Shown here: in pieces, positions 11,640 through 23,630 of the stretch
Layout of the letters: every line of letters begins with the position of its first letter
How positions within the stretch are numbered: position 1 is the stretch's first letter
Origin: Scalesia atractyloides
Taxonomy: Eukaryota > Streptophyta > Magnoliopsida > Asterales > Asteraceae
DNA length: 64,000 bases
Assembly: GCA_947069175.1 (NCBI GenBank)
Contig: CAMTDV010000003.1
Location: 31,219,353 to 31,283,352 of the forward strand
Direction: 5' to 3'
Program-made: the position numbers and the translations under genes
The notes under the pieces: model-generated
Database searches by the model: none
The model's input: only the letters and a program-made list of their open reading frames with translations
What the model was told of the DNA's origin: nothing

Positions 11640-13550
11640 ATAAAAAGTTCATATGTAAGCATTATTCATTGAAAGGTTTCCACAATACAAGTTTTTGACA
11701 ACATGGTATAACACTGAAAATGACTCAGAAGTAAAGAACAAGACAACACGCACTAGCAGGAACTTCATTACCTGAGGCAACTTCATAACTGATGGTATCT
11801 CAGATGGGATAGGAAAGTCATTGGGCAAATCCTGGAATTGGCAAATGAGATAATTCTGGCACTTCCTGGGATGGCAAATGGAGTAATTCCGGTTTGGGAA
11901 TCTCTGAGAAGACGAGCCAACTGATACACAACTGATACATATTTACCAGGTCATGACTCCAGCGACAGTGAAGGCGGCGGTGTGGTGGTGGGCTCGTTTT
12001 TCCGGCAGCAATGGTGGTGGTGAGTATTCGATGGAGGAGATGAGATGGTGGTTTGAGGAAGAAGAAGAGGGGGTTGACTAACAAGGTATTTAACTCTTTT
12101 TATAATGGGTTGGATTGAAATGACTAAATTATTCTCACGTGCCAAGCACATGTGATGTTTTAACAGAGATATTTAACTGATGTTAGAGTTGGGGACCAAA
12201 CGAATTCATTTTTAACAAATTTTGATACCGCATGTGTAATTAATAAACCACTAGGATCAAGTCTGCAACTTTTGCAAACAACATGAACCAACCAACCATT
12301 TAACTCTAAATTCTCCCTCTTGAACTTTAAAATGTTCATTAACAACAAACCCTAAATCCCCAATTTCATTAGGGCATCGACAGGATACACGAAGATCAAT
12401 CGAACATCCAAATGGAAGATAAAAAATATGGCGATTGAAGTATTAACACTGTGTAATCTCCTGCGATTGAAGTTAATCTCTGGTTATTGAAGTGTCCACC
12501 GGAGTTCATTCATACACGATTAAAGTGTCCACCGTGATGTTAAGATTTCACACGAGTGTCCTGTTAATCTCCGTCGATTGAAGTGTCCACCGGATTCACC
12601 GCGTAATTTCACACCGATTCAGGTATTTATCTTTTAGTTTCCGATCGATGATTATTTTCGGTCTAGAATTACTAATTACTTAATTGATACATTGATGACA
12701 TGTGACAGAGAATAGTAGGTTGATTTCATCCACAATCGGAAATAATGATAGTTTTGTTATGCAATTTTTAGCATAACTAGTGTTATATCTCTTGAATGAT
12801 GTTGAAATAGCATATTTATTTTGTGTTATGCATGATAAATAGAAATTTCATGATATAGTTCATCAGTCCTAACTTTTTTGTTCATTATATGATGGACGCT
12901 AATGTACTTTGGTAGAAAAATCACGTAAGCTAATGTGGATTTGCAATGTAGGATCATTGTTATGTGACTTAGAGATAATATGATGCAATTTGGGGGCCCC
13001 TAGGGACTTCTTCACTTTGATTGCACTAGAATTTTTTCCACACACTTATGTATTCTTATGTGATGCACTTGAAAGAGTATTTTTAATTAGACAGTTCCAT
13101 TTGAATATCTGGAATGTACTGAGTGTTCTATCTGGAAATTTAGTTATCTTTGTTTTCTTGTTTGAAAGATTATTTGAGCATAAAATTTAAAGAGACATGA
13201 CATTGTAACATGTATTTTCCACAGGTAGTAGAAAGTCATTGCTTTTTATTGGTTATTCAATGTACTTTTAATGGTTATCTAATGTACTGAACTAGATAAT
13301 GGTATTTACTTTGGTTAAGTTTGATTGAGTGAGTGAGTGTGATTGTGATTGGTTGCAGTTTATACACTATTCGTTTATAGAGAATGAAGCTCGTCATGTT
13401 GAGGGTTTTTTAGTCCAGAGTTGTTAAATGAAGTTGAATTTCGATAGAACTTATAGAATAGAAGCTATGATGGGTGATTGTTAAATGAAGTTGAATTTTG
13501 ATGGAAGGTTAAAAAAACGGAGCCGTTGACGTATTTATCGCACCTAAAAC
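11640..13550. other. Region without a confident gene
   Basis: Minus-strand open frames near 11818-12151 are compositionally odd (Pro/His/Ser-rich) and unrecognised. 12150-12360 (GTTAGAGTTGGGGACCAAACGAATTC and nearby) looks like a dispersed plant intergenic repeat. Four copies of a (CG)ATTGAAGTGTCCACCGG-type sequence occur between 12430 and 12600. The rest is A/T-rich with no conserved frame. Confidence 0.4.
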
Positions 13551-13558
13551 AGTAGTTA

Positions 13559-14160
13559 TCTGTGAATGATTCCAGGCTTTCCACTTTGCCTTCTCCGCCT
13601 AGATGGAAAAGAAAAATTGATTCTCCGATTGCCGAGATTGCGATAGAGGATTTTATTAACAAGCTTTTGCAATTTTTTTTTTGTCGATTAATGGTATTCA
13701 GATATTACGCCCTATAAGGAGGCGCCTGAGCTTATACTGGGAATTATTGTGAATGTTCTGGCTGAATATCTGCAAGGGTTAAGAATATATATCTTGTTGA
13801 CTTGTTAACGAGGTGAGCATGCCTATAGAACTTATTTTTAATAGGTACTTTTAAAATGTTTGGTTATGGAACCTGTTATGAGATTTGCAAGCCCTGGGTA
13901 CATTAATGAGTTGCTCGAGGTTATTTTTCTTGCATCTTCTAACGACAAATGCAAAGAGGCAGGTGAAGGTCAATTTGGCAGTTTTAGTGACCAGAAAAAG
14001 GATCCATTTGCTACTATGACAAGCAAGACCGATCATTCTGTTAGTCCAAAAAGTGACATGGGAAAAGAACTTGCATTATATAAGCCGCGTACGATCATTC
14101 AAGAAGAAACAAGGCATTTACAGTCTGCTGACTGGGCTTGGGTTTGTGAAAAGAAGGTTT
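13559..14160 (+). pseudogene. Fragment of a plant PXA/PX-domain (sorting-nexin-like) gene
   Basis: Translated pieces match, from memory, the plant PX-associated (PXA) domain proteins related to sorting nexins, membrane-associated proteins of endosomal traffic. The pieces in order are SRLSTLPSPPRWKRKIDSPI with DFINKLLQ (13559-13675), WYSDITPYKEAPELI (13690-13745), KNIYLVDLLTR (13780-13812), LVMEPVMRFASPGYINELLE (13848-13930) and LQSADWAWV (14115-14145). A stop (TAA near 13691), a poly-T slip at 13672-13683 and a frame change near 13778 break it. The third piece ends at AG|GTGAGC, a good intron donor at 13813, so it came from genomic DNA, not mRNA. The exon(s) between LLTR and LVMEP, which encode most of the PXA core, are missing. 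Confidence 0.65.
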
Positions 14161-14165
14161 TGTTC

Positions 14166-15130
14166 TTAAACTCCTTCTCAAGTAACAAATGTTTATTTAC
14201 AAACACGGGTTTATTTATATTTTTATTATTTTGTAAGCAGATAACAAAACTTTGAGAGATTGCATTGTCAACTCGGGACATTCCAAACTATAATTTACAT
14301 TTGCCTCCTAAAAGGATATTTTCCTCAAAATCAGAAGATGCATTTGTTCATCAACGTTGCATTCAGTTTGATAAATATTTACAACTACGGTTCCATCACT
14401 CTTTTTAGCATTTACTGTTAATTGGAAGTTCTATTCCTATTCCAGCATGCCAGGTATTATTCTATGTTTGCAGGTTAGCCATAGAATTTTGTTTTTGTTA
14501 GTAGATTATAGGAGTGGTGATTTCGACCCATTTCCCTAAAAATGAGTTGATTTGGGTAATGTTCTATCTTTGATGGGTCAAAGGTCGAAAGTAATATGAA
14601 GATTATTTAAAATGCATAAAACCTTCTTAATACTCTTTACATAGAAAACATTAGCTTATTATCAACAATTCGACATATAGTTATCTAATCATGTGATATA
14701 TGTTAATTGTCTTTTAAGTTATAGAAAAATGGATAAAAAAGTTGTTTGTGGGCATGCCCAAAACCGTCCCATTTTTACCACTCAACCCGCACAAAACTGT
14801 GAGCACTAACTAGCTGAACTGGATACTGTTGATCTAAGCTCGACTTGGCTAACTGGTTGCCCAGCCCTAGCTTTCAAGTTTCTCATCTTTAGGTTCTGGC
14901 TCAGTAATAGTTAACAATTATCTAATCAAGACTACCATCAGAACAACGATATCTCATGAGTGCTGCATGCCAACATCGATTCTTCGTCTCCACTTCCACG
15001 CCATTCTTCTTTTCCACTTCACAATTACTTTATCCAGCTTCGATTCTTCATTTCCACTTCCATCATGGTCTGTGAAGCTCGGAAGAAAAAACTTAACCAT
15101 GGCTAGCCTTGTTCTACTGAATCAAAGTAA
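14166..15130. other. No gene seen
   Basis: A/T-rich sequence with no recognisable domain. It could include intron or flanking sequence of the PXA fragment. A T/C-rich repeated stretch (GATTCTTC-TTTCCACTTC) lies at about 14978-15060. Confidence 0.4.
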
Positions 15131-15360
15131 TGCTTGCTTTTGACATATTGTGTCTTTTCTGGCTTGGAACATAGAGTGGGTCATCAAATCGGAGAAGCGC
15201 CGATATCAATGGTAGGTCATCTCGACACACCGGTGGATTTATGGGTTTTGATGAGCATTGTGAAAATTGGTAAGCTACTTATATTTATGAATTTCAGTAT
15301 TTGTATTTGTATTGTATCTACTTTAAATTTTATAACATTAATTATACTCGTTTTTTATGT

Positions 15361-15841
15361 AGAGGACATATGGTCGGGAACCTAGTTGGAAAGAACTCTT
15401 CCTGCAAACCGTTTGGTTAGTGGATTTGGGATTAGGTTTAGATGGTGGCTATTTGGGTTGGTTAGCAAGTTTAGATTTTGGTTATTTATCTCTTATATCG
15501 AAAACTTTGCTAAAATAACATGGTTTAGTATTTAACTAAAAGTAAATTCAGAGTATAATATATAAGGAAGTTTATTGATATTTTTATGCTGACTAAACGT
15601 CTGAACCGGGTTAACAATGGGTCGTTGCTGTACTTTTATTTAATAATACCCTTTAACAAATTTTTAGGATCAAGCTATGCGAACACAATTGGTAGAGATT
15701 CAAGCTCGCATCGAAACTGAGACAGAGGAGAAAGAAGATCTTAGAGTTCATCTTGAAAGTGATAGAAAAGCGAGAGAAGGCCTCCAACAAAACATAAATG
15801 AATCCGTGAAAAAAGAAGTACAAGACTTTATGAAGAATTGA
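15361..15841 (+). pseudogene. Plant transposase (Ptta/En/Spm, CACTA-type) C-terminal remnant
   Basis: 15363-15411 reads RTYGREPSWKELFLQT, which resembles the conserved block of plant Ptta/En/Spm transposases (RYGREPS..ELF..TH). After a probable intron ending TTTTTAG at 15667, a last exon reads QAMRTQLVEIQARIETETEE and continues as a charged coiled coil to VQDFMKN, with TGA at 15839-15841. Such coiled-coil tails end this family. The catalytic domain is absent and no CACTA terminal repeats were found, so this is a relic. The family match is from memory of motifs, not a search. Confidence 0.5.
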
Positions 15842-16081
15842 TGTCCTCCTTGTAGTTAGTTAGCATTTGTTTATCTTTTTAGAATTGGTGGCCTTAGAAG
15901 AATTAAAACGTTATTTTCAAATTTATTTGGAGCAATATTGTGTTTGTTTGGAATTTTGTGTTATTGGGATATCTTTTAATTAAGTTTGAAACATAAATAT
16001 TAAAACTTTAAAATAGAAATGTCATGAGCTTTGATGAAAATCCAATCATGCCTCGACTACCTTATCCACTGCGGGTCATGG

Positions 16082-16974
16082 TGTGACAATCTACACTTAT
16101 TTCATTATGAATACGGCTGACATATTAAATCTTACATTTAAATTAAGACTAACTCAGGTAAATACTCTTGACTTATTTCCCCTATACGGGCTTAGGTTAC
16201 GGTAAATTATTACCGCTTGGTTGGAAATTGGATCAATCGAATGTCGGATTGTGGCTAGTAAATCCGCATATTCCGTTTTGATCAGTTTTGTTTGATAACT
16301 TAAACATTGGGGGTTAACGACCGTGTCCTGGATATCCTTGGCTCATTACATTAGTTAATGGCCACGACCAAAGCGTGAGGTGTAGGCTACCTGACAGATG
16401 CGAATGTTAAATTATTTTTTACTTACTAGTTTGGGGATAACTCCTTCGTGGGTTCATAAGTGGTGTGTACGTTAATCATGTCTCCGTCTCTCTACTGGGC
16501 CCCATATGTATTGACAAACATGTAAAGCTGTTAACAAGGTTACAAGGTTGACTTTCCCACGTTATAAAAGATTTTAATGTGCCCTATGCACTTAAATCCA
16601 TTTTGAAATATTTTCAAAACGAGTCAGTTAATTGTATTTACTAGCAAAGCTGACGAATTTTCAAAAGACTAAGTTGCAGGTACAATACGAAATAGCCAGG
16701 AAGCTGCTTGGTATTGATATAAGAGGATCTTGCAAATCCTTAGATCTACCCTAAAGTCGGATATTTATCTTTTGTATATTTTACGATCCGCCTGTGGATC
16801 TTTCGTTATAAGTCGTCTGTATATTATTTTTGTACTTTGAACATTTGGTTTGTAATAGTAATTAAACTCCAAGACTTCCGCTGTGCTTGTTAATTGACTA
16901 TGATGATATCAACTTACGTTACGATATTCCTACCCTGGCCCACCGGTGTTTGGTTGGAAATTCGGGATGTGACA
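16082..16974 (+). repeat. Lone LTR, Gypsy-type ends (893 bp)
   Basis: Starts TGTGACAATCTACAC and ends AAATTCGGGATGTGACA, the end motifs of the other Gypsy LTRs here. Near the 3' end there is TTTGTAATAGTAATTAAACTCC followed by CTTCCGCTGTGC, similar to CTTCCGCTAGGACC at the end of the LTR at 37469; this sets plus orientation. No PBS, PPT or coding region borders it and the flanks (CATGG/TATAG) do not match as a target duplication. It is therefore a solo LTR with eroded flanks or a recombined fragment. Confidence 0.6.
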
Positions 16975-17218
16975 TATAGGCACCGATTGACACGATTATA
17001 TGTTTAATTTTAGATTTTGTCAGTTCGTTTTGTCTAGATCTACAGTTAAAGGTCCGATAAGCCAAAAGTCTTGAAGTAACGATTAAATTATGGTTATCTA
17101 CCCTTGCCAGAGGTGTGTAGATCAACCTCCCCAATGTGTATATAGGCCATAGTGTGTTAGAAATCGCTGCGATTGGTTTAAATCGCCCAAAGGGACTCTC
17201 AACTCGCAAAAGCAGATA

Positions 17219-17345
17219 ATGAACGCTTCGTACGAGTTGGCCCCTATATATAGGACCTGGTCCACTTCGTACGAAGTAGCTTCTGATTTGTGCGATGTGG
17301 CCGACTCGTACGAAGTGGACTCTAACTCGTACGAGGTGGCCCAAA
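17219..17345 (-). promoter_or_regulatory. LTR-type promoter with TCGTACGA palindromes and TATA box
   Basis: Read on the minus strand, three ACTCGTACGA-type elements (17337-17325, 17316-17304 and the perfect 14-bp palindrome ACTTCGTACGAAGT at 17277-17264) precede CCTATATATAGG (17254-17243). A fourth half-copy (CTTCGTACGAGTT, 17226-17238) follows. The same arrangement occurs in Copia LTRs at 40.8 and 53.6 kb, so this is probably the U3 of a minus-strand LTR whose limits I could not fix. Confidence 0.5.
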
Positions 17346-18440
17346 AACTTCAAATCTTCAACTTTTTGAGTATTTTATCAGTTTTAACGAACCGCTCAGT
17401 TGACCAAGTCCAAGTTACTAACCCCGGTTAACCAATTTGACTACCAATTACAAGTTAATGACCTTGGTTGAACACTATATGACCAAACTGATGCTTTTCG
17501 TCAATTTTAAGTTTCAAATTAATGAATTTCTCATCGTTTCAGAACTTTTTCTCTTTCCAGATTAGCTCCCAACCCGTAATCCTTCAGCTCTCATTCAGCA
17601 ACTGTCGCTTTGGACTTTGAAAATAGATTTCCATCATCAATAGTCGAAACTAAGATAAAAATAAAATCTATTTGTATTTTCCAAATTTTATGCTAAGACA
17701 CAATGAAAATCTTTTTGGATTTTTCTAAAATGAAATGTAAACTCTGTACAAACATATTTACAGACATATTTTTGTCAGTTTGTGTTAGAGGATCATATCA
17801 ATTTTGAGACATATCACTAGTACCGTTGATCTTGATAAAACTTTTAAGTTCTAAACAGATTTACTTAGATTGTCAGTATACTGATCCACTTAAACCTCTA
17901 CACATTTCTCAATTGTTTCAAGATACGTTAAGTAATTTTTAGGAACATGACTAAACTGTGTTTCCCGCCTCAGAATATACTTCCGTATTGAGATTCCATA
18001 GATTTCATCTCACAGGTGAATATATCTAACTGATATCTGTATTTAGGTGATGCGAGGCCTTGAGAGCTCAGGTTAGTACTGTCGTACAGACAAAGAGATG
18101 AAGGCTCAACTTATAGGTGGCGTTCCAAATTTGGAATCTTTTGTACTACAATTGTCATATCTTTCGATATTTTCAATTTTGATACAGCTTTAGGGCTTTA
18201 AAGGCAAAAGTATTATACAAGTTCTAGGCCATTGCCGACGCAAAATTAGAAGAACTTATATATTCCCCAGATATCAATTAAATATAATGACCTAGTATCT
18301 CAAAATCTTGCATTCTCTCAAACAAAATTTCGGAGTATCAAGTCCAAATATCCGAGATATGTTAAGCCACAGATTAATAAGTTATTCTTTAAGTTTATAT
18401 CTCGAAAATAATTTACTGAATGTGCGAAGTCTATTGACGC
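17346..18440. other. No gene seen
   Basis: A/T-rich sequence between the promoter-like block and the post-pol region of the minus-strand Copia element. It is probably spacer or LTR of that element. A duplicated TTAC-AACCCCGGTTAACCAATTTGAC-type stretch lies at about 17410-17460. Confidence 0.35.
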
Positions 18441-18613
18441 ATCATTAGTAAGATCCGTTTAACCACTTTTTTAACACTACATTTCTTTAGCATACTGTGA
18501 TAGTCCACTGATGTACTATCATTTCTTCTTTTAACACTAGAACTCTTTTTTATCTTTTTTATGTTATTGTACTTTTTTGAATTTTTAAATGTTTTTGTGT
18601 TTTTGACAACTAT

Positions 18614-18630
18614 TTCTCCCCCTAAAATCA
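18614..18630 (-). promoter_or_regulatory. Polypurine-like tract
   Basis: Minus-strand reading TGATTTTAGGGGGAGAAAT. It is preceded by a short inverted repeat (AAAATC/GATTTT), and it follows the pol end by about 100 bases, like the internal tract of the element at 1-7085. Confidence 0.6.
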
Positions 18631-18699
18631 AAAACATATTTTTGGATTTTTGTTTTCAAAGAAAGAAAATTTTTAAAACTAAATGAAGACACACCGATG

Positions 18700-19160
18700 A
18701 GGATTACGTCAAGTCATCGTCCATCTCAAATTCAACCTCATTATCATCCCCTGATGTCAGATTTTTTAAACCGTTTAGTTTCAAAAGCCTTTTGAATTTT
18801 GCTCTATCAAAAGCTCTAGTGTAAAAATCTGCCTTTTGGTCATGAGTGTGGATCTTTTCAATTTGTACCAACTTTTTCTCGTAGCAATCATGGATAAAGT
18901 GGTGTCAAATTTCTATATGTTTAGTTTTTGAGTGTTGAACCATATTTTTAGTTATAGCAATGGCTGCCTTGTTATCTGCGTATATAGGCGTATTAAGAAA
19001 TTGCAGTCCGAAGTCTCTCATATGTTGTTGTATCCACAATATTTGGGAACAACAACTGGATGCTAAAACGTATTCAGCTTCCAAGTAGAGAGAATGACCG
19101 TGGTCTGTTTTTTGCATCGCCATTTTACTAAACGTGTTCCAAAGAACTAGCAACAAACAG
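18700..19160 (-). pseudogene. Copia RNase H remnant
   Basis: EAEYVLASSCCSQILWIQQHM carries the catalytic Glu region. It is followed by YADNKAAIAITKNMVQHSKTK with the Asp and the His-Ser-Lys-Thr-Lys box. Beyond the TGA-broken join at 18905 the tail FIHDCYEKKLVQIEKIHTHD and an acidic end run to about 18700. It is frameshifted from the RT remnant by a break near 19170. Confidence 0.85.
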
Positions 19161-19185
19161 TTGTAGATTTGGCATTAAGTTTGCA

Positions 19186-20230
19186 TCAACCGAAATCAGA
19201 ATCGGAATATCCCGCAAGATTGATGTTGTCGTCACGTGGATACCACAAGCCGGTGCTTGGGCATCCCTTCAGGTAGCGCATTATCCTTTTGACGATCAGC
19301 AAATGTGAATCCCTGGGATTTGACTGATATCGGGCGCAAAGGCATGTCAGATACATGATGTCCGGACTCGAAGTTGTAAGATACATCAATGATCCGATCA
19401 TAGAGCGATATAATGTTTCATCGACTTTCACTCCATTAGGATCAGGACAAATGCGGTGATTGATGGCTAACGGGGTTGATTATGGTGATGTCCCCGAGAT
19501 GTCCAATTTCTCCAATACATCGTGAACATATGTCGTCTAATGGATAAAGTACCATCAGCCAACTGATCGACCCGATGTCCCAAGAAGAACTTCATCTCCC
19601 GTATTGCACTCATTTTGAATTCCTTTTCATGACTTCTTCAAAGTCTTTACACAGTGATTCGTTTGTCGAACCAAATATGATATCGTCCACATAGATTTGT
19701 ACGATAATCAGATTCCCATCCACTTCTCTGGTAAAAAGGGTACTGTCTATTGTTCCTCTAGTGAAACCGTTTCCCAGAAGGTGTTGAGAAAGCGTCTCGT
19801 ACAAGTCTCTCGGGGCCTAGTGCAAACCATAGAGCACCTTATCCAGTAGGTAAACCTTATCTTTGTGTATCAGATCGACAAACCTCGCTGGTTTTCCGGC
19901 ATACACTACCTCTTTAACTTTTCCATACAGAAAGGCGGATTTCACATCCAACTAGTACACTTTAAACCCTTTCCATGATGCAAAGGCCAGGAATATGCGG
20001 ATAGCTTCTAAACATGTGACAAGAGCATAGACTTTGGTGTAGTCTATCCCCTCTTGTTGATGAAAACCTTGGACTATGAGCCAAGCTTTGTTTTTTACTA
20101 CAATCCTTCTATCATCTCGTTTGCACTTGAAAACCCACCGTGTACTGATTTTCTTATGGTCATCGGGTAGATCAACAAGCTTCCAGAATCCAAGCTTTTT
20201 AGATTGTAACAACTCTTCCTGCACTGCTTC
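19186..20230 (-). pseudogene. Copia reverse transcriptase remnant
   Basis: 20224-19952 reads the RT N-terminus (LLQSKKLGFWKLVDLPDDH... ISTRWVFKCKRDD), ending at KGFKVY, where a stop precedes DVKSAF-like sequence. The segment 19804-19610 holds an unaltered IYVDDIIFGSTNES active-site box, and 19431-19186 continues with YRSMIGSLMYLTTSSPD and VKRIMRYLKGCPSTGLWYP. The catalytic motif is intact, but several stops separate the pieces. Confidence 0.85.
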
Positions 20231-21968
20231 AACCCAGCTTTCTTCCTAAAGAGCTTCCTTGTATGTCTTGCTTTCAACCTGTGAAATAAAACAACTATAA
20301 AAATGGTATCTTGAAGTGGTGCAATTTTAGTGTAAAAGCAACTTAGACCATTATTGATATGATTTCGCGTTTTCACTCCAGTTTGTGTATCTCCGATGAT
20401 ATTCTCTGACGGATGGTATGAATAAGTTCTCGGCATCACTTCATTAGAGATATTCAGTTCACTTTCCAGACTCGTAACATTTTGTTCAGCAACCTGTTCT
20501 GTAGAAGCAACATCATTCCTAACACTTGATTCACCAGCTTGATTGTTTAGAAGACTTTGATTCTGTTCTGATCCTTCATCGAAGCTAGATCCCTCATTGC
20601 CATAAATAGGCTCTCTTTCAGAATCTGAATCATCTGATTGAACGAAAGACGGTGTTGTGTTGTTTACAACTGGTTTGACAAAGGGTTCTTGAGAGTTGCT
20701 TGGACTTGCTTCAGATTCATTTGTAGTGTTTTGAGGTTGTGAAATCACCAACGGCCTAGGAACTTGCTCTTGATTAGATGCTTGATGTTGTTGATATAAC
20801 ATCAGAAGTTCTTCACCTATTGGTTCTTCCGGCAAGGTCAAACGAATTCCACAAACTTTGTTAGTTAAACATCCAGGGATCACCAGGCTTCTGTGTTGGA
20901 GACGTGTATTTATGGCAATCAACATGTTGAGCTAGAATAACCCGATTTAAGCTATGTAGATAAACTCTTTTCTAAGGACTAGCATATACCACGGAAAATC
21001 CCTCTAGAGATTTAGCACCGAATTTACCATTGGGTCAAGAACCATACATGGCGATCCAAACGATTCCAAAAACTCTAAATTAGGTTTTTGTTGGTTAAGC
21101 AGCTCGAAGCATGTTTTCTTGTGAGCCATGACAGTTGAAACCCTGTTTAATGTGTAACAAGCAGAGGCAATGGCTTCGGTCGAAAAACTTACTGGTAACT
21201 TTGAATCGGCGAGCATCGTGTGTGCTGTTTTGATGAGAGTATGATTCTTTCGTCCAGCTACTCTAGTTTGTTGTGAAGTATGGGGGCACTGAATTCGTGA
21301 AGAATACCTTTAGCATTGCAAAATTCAAGCATCTTGTTGTTTTTGAACTCCGTACCATTGTCACTACGTATTCTTCTGATTGGAAAATGGCATTAGTACT
21401 CCAACTTTCTGAAGAGAATCATCAGATTTTCAAACATTTCATCTTTACTCTCCCGAAATACAACCCATGAGAATCTCGAGTAGTCGCCAGTCACAACAAG
21501 GCAATATAGATCATCATATATACTTCGAACATTAACTGGTCCAAACAGATCCATATTTCACCTTTCTGGTGGCAGTTTAATAGAGTTCAGATTTTTTCTT
21601 GGATGAGAGTTCTTGTGCTACTACCCCTTCTTGCAGCTAAGACAATCATCATTCAAATGAAAACTTTTAATATTAACACCCTCCACTAGATTGTTGTGTA
21701 CCAGATTGTCCATCTTTCGTACATGTATATGCCCCATCTTTCGATGCCATAAGATCGACTCCTTCTCTGTTGCCTTTGTTACAAAAAATTTACCAATTTT
21801 AGACGTAGTGGATGCAATGCTCATGTTAAGGACATAGAGATCATTTTCTCGTGGAGCGCGCATGAGGATCCACTCCTCGGGAATTTTGAATCCCGACTTC
21901 AGAATGAGACACTCTTTACCATTGAAGTGAGTTGTGAACGTCTTATCGCAAATCTTCAAAATGCTCAA
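20231..21968 (-). pseudogene. Copia integrase remnant and acidic linker
   Basis: 21968-21621 contains the zinc-binding pre-integrase segment with WHRKMGHIHVRKMDNLV and DDCLSCKKG (His-His-Cys-Cys residues visible). Stretches at 21600-21216 carry decayed core sequence. 21216-21004 gives the integrase end (MLADSKLPVSFSTEAIASACY). 20925-20240 is a Ser/Glu/Asn-rich linker between INT and RT with no fold visible. Stops near 21618, 21470-21220 and 20935 break it. Confidence 0.75.
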
Positions 21969-22029
21969 CCAATTGTCTCTAATTCTACGATGTAATTGAC
22001 TTTATCAAAAGAAACCATGCCGTTTGTGA

Positions 22030-23274
22030 GTATGGAAAGTCCCCACAGATCCAAGTGATTAACCGAAGACCAGTGAATGTGTACATAGTACTAATGGTTC
22101 GACAAAACCAAGCGCGATGGCCAGGAATGCCATCACATACACCACAATTGTACATGTTCAAGCATGGGCTATGAGGTACTAGCCATAGCTACACAGTGCA
22201 ATGACATGTACGAGTTAGGCACGGGTAACACTTAAACTTCCTTAATAAACAAATAATTTTATAATGCGGACAAATTGCGACATTCCATATGATCAAGCCA
22301 TTGTCCAAACATCTAAAACAACGAACTGTGACCGGCATGCAAAACCGTACACGGAAGTCGAACACAATTCTGACACTAAGGCAATACCCATTGCCCTACA
22401 TTTATGCTATGAGTCCATTCTAAGACGACTATTCCCATCCGAGCCCAATTTATAGCAATTACCGACTTGAGAACTGTTTCCGGTAATTAACCATGCAATA
22501 CTAATTATAGGTCTGGAATAATGTGTGAAATGGAATGCTACTTAAAAATCAAGTGAGTTTCATTACATCGTTTTTAAATTATTTTACTGTTTATACATGG
22601 GATGAATTGCGTGTTACATACGTACGAACTTCCACATGAATACATGACTCGATGTGAATTATCTAAGTATGGAAACTCCCCACAGACCCAAATGATTAAC
22701 CGAAGACTAGTGAATGTGTACATAGTACTAATGGTTCGACAAAACCAATTGCGATGGCTAGGAAACCATGAGATACATTGCAATTATACATGTTCAAGCA
22801 TAGGCTACGGGGTACTAGCCATAACTACACGGGGCGGTGATGTGGTGGGTATAGACCATGGTCTTTAGTTGATACAGTTGAGGCTTCACTTGTGGGCTTA
22901 GTATAATTACATCAAATGTGCAAAAACATGACTTATGTTTACATTACATTGTGCGATACAAACAAAATTTGTGAAACTCACCAACTATTTTAGTTAATCT
23001 TTCAAAATTAACATGCTTTTCAGGTTAAACAAATGAAGAATGATGTGGACGTGCTAGTGAACAAAATTTTGCTTATTGGATAGTACTAAGAATAAGATGC
23101 TTACTATGGGAGACTAGTTGCTTTCGAAAAATGCACTTTGGGAACAATATTTTAGGATGTAATAATTAATGTAACGGATGCTCTTGTGTTTAATAACACA
23201 TCTTTTGGAAAATGTGTTTATACCATGTGTCTATTGTACCCCGCGAGCGCTTTTGCTGTGAGTCGGGTATGACA
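22030..23274 (+). repeat. Gypsy-type LTR fragment with internal 170-bp duplication
   Basis: The right end reads GAGTCGGGTATGACA at 23274, close to the GGGTGTGACA ends of other Gypsy LTRs. A block at 22033-22205 (start GAAAGTCCCCACAGATCC) is repeated at 22672-22845 with about 85% identity by eye, 639 bp apart. The left end is lost against the Copia remnant at about 22024. No coding sequence is seen. Confidence 0.45.
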
Positions 23275-23299
23275 TAAAGTAAAACCAATAAATCAATTA

Positions 23300-23546
23300 G
23301 TGGAAATAATAAACCAAAAAAATTCCAAAATAGAGTTAAATACTATAGAAGAAGAAAATATGAGTGATGAAGCTTTTAAAGCATACACAATAGACTATAA
23401 AAAAGATGGAAGAAATAGTCATAATCTTATAATACATAGTTTACAGATAAACTAGGACAAAGAATATATTACTATCCTAGACCAACTCCAAAAGATGCTC
23501 TTCATGAAGAACAAGAATACAAAATTACCAATTCTTATAATGGAAA

Positions 23547-23630
<84 letters not shown>

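Larger units (their letters stand above)
18441..22024 (-). mobile_element. Ty1/Copia element, INT to post-pol part, decayed
   Basis: In minus-strand order: pre-integrase zinc-binding region and integrase (22.0-20.95 kb), linker (to 20.25 kb), RT (20.23-19.19 kb), RNase H (19.16-18.7 kb), and a purine tract with A/T-rich post-pol sequence (18.63-18.44 kb). Homology stops abruptly at about 22024, inside the segment between protease and pre-integrase. Upstream sequence is an unrelated Gypsy LTR fragment, so gag, protease and 5' LTR are gone. Confidence 0.85.

Noticed and set aside
11818..12151. Minus-strand Pro/His-rich ORFs as a host gene
   Set aside because: Low-complexity composition, two overlapping frames of equal quality and no recognisable motif.
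16082..16974. Complete retrotransposon starting at this LTR
   Set aside because: No primer binding site follows 16974 and no coding region of matching orientation is near, so only a lone LTR can be supported.
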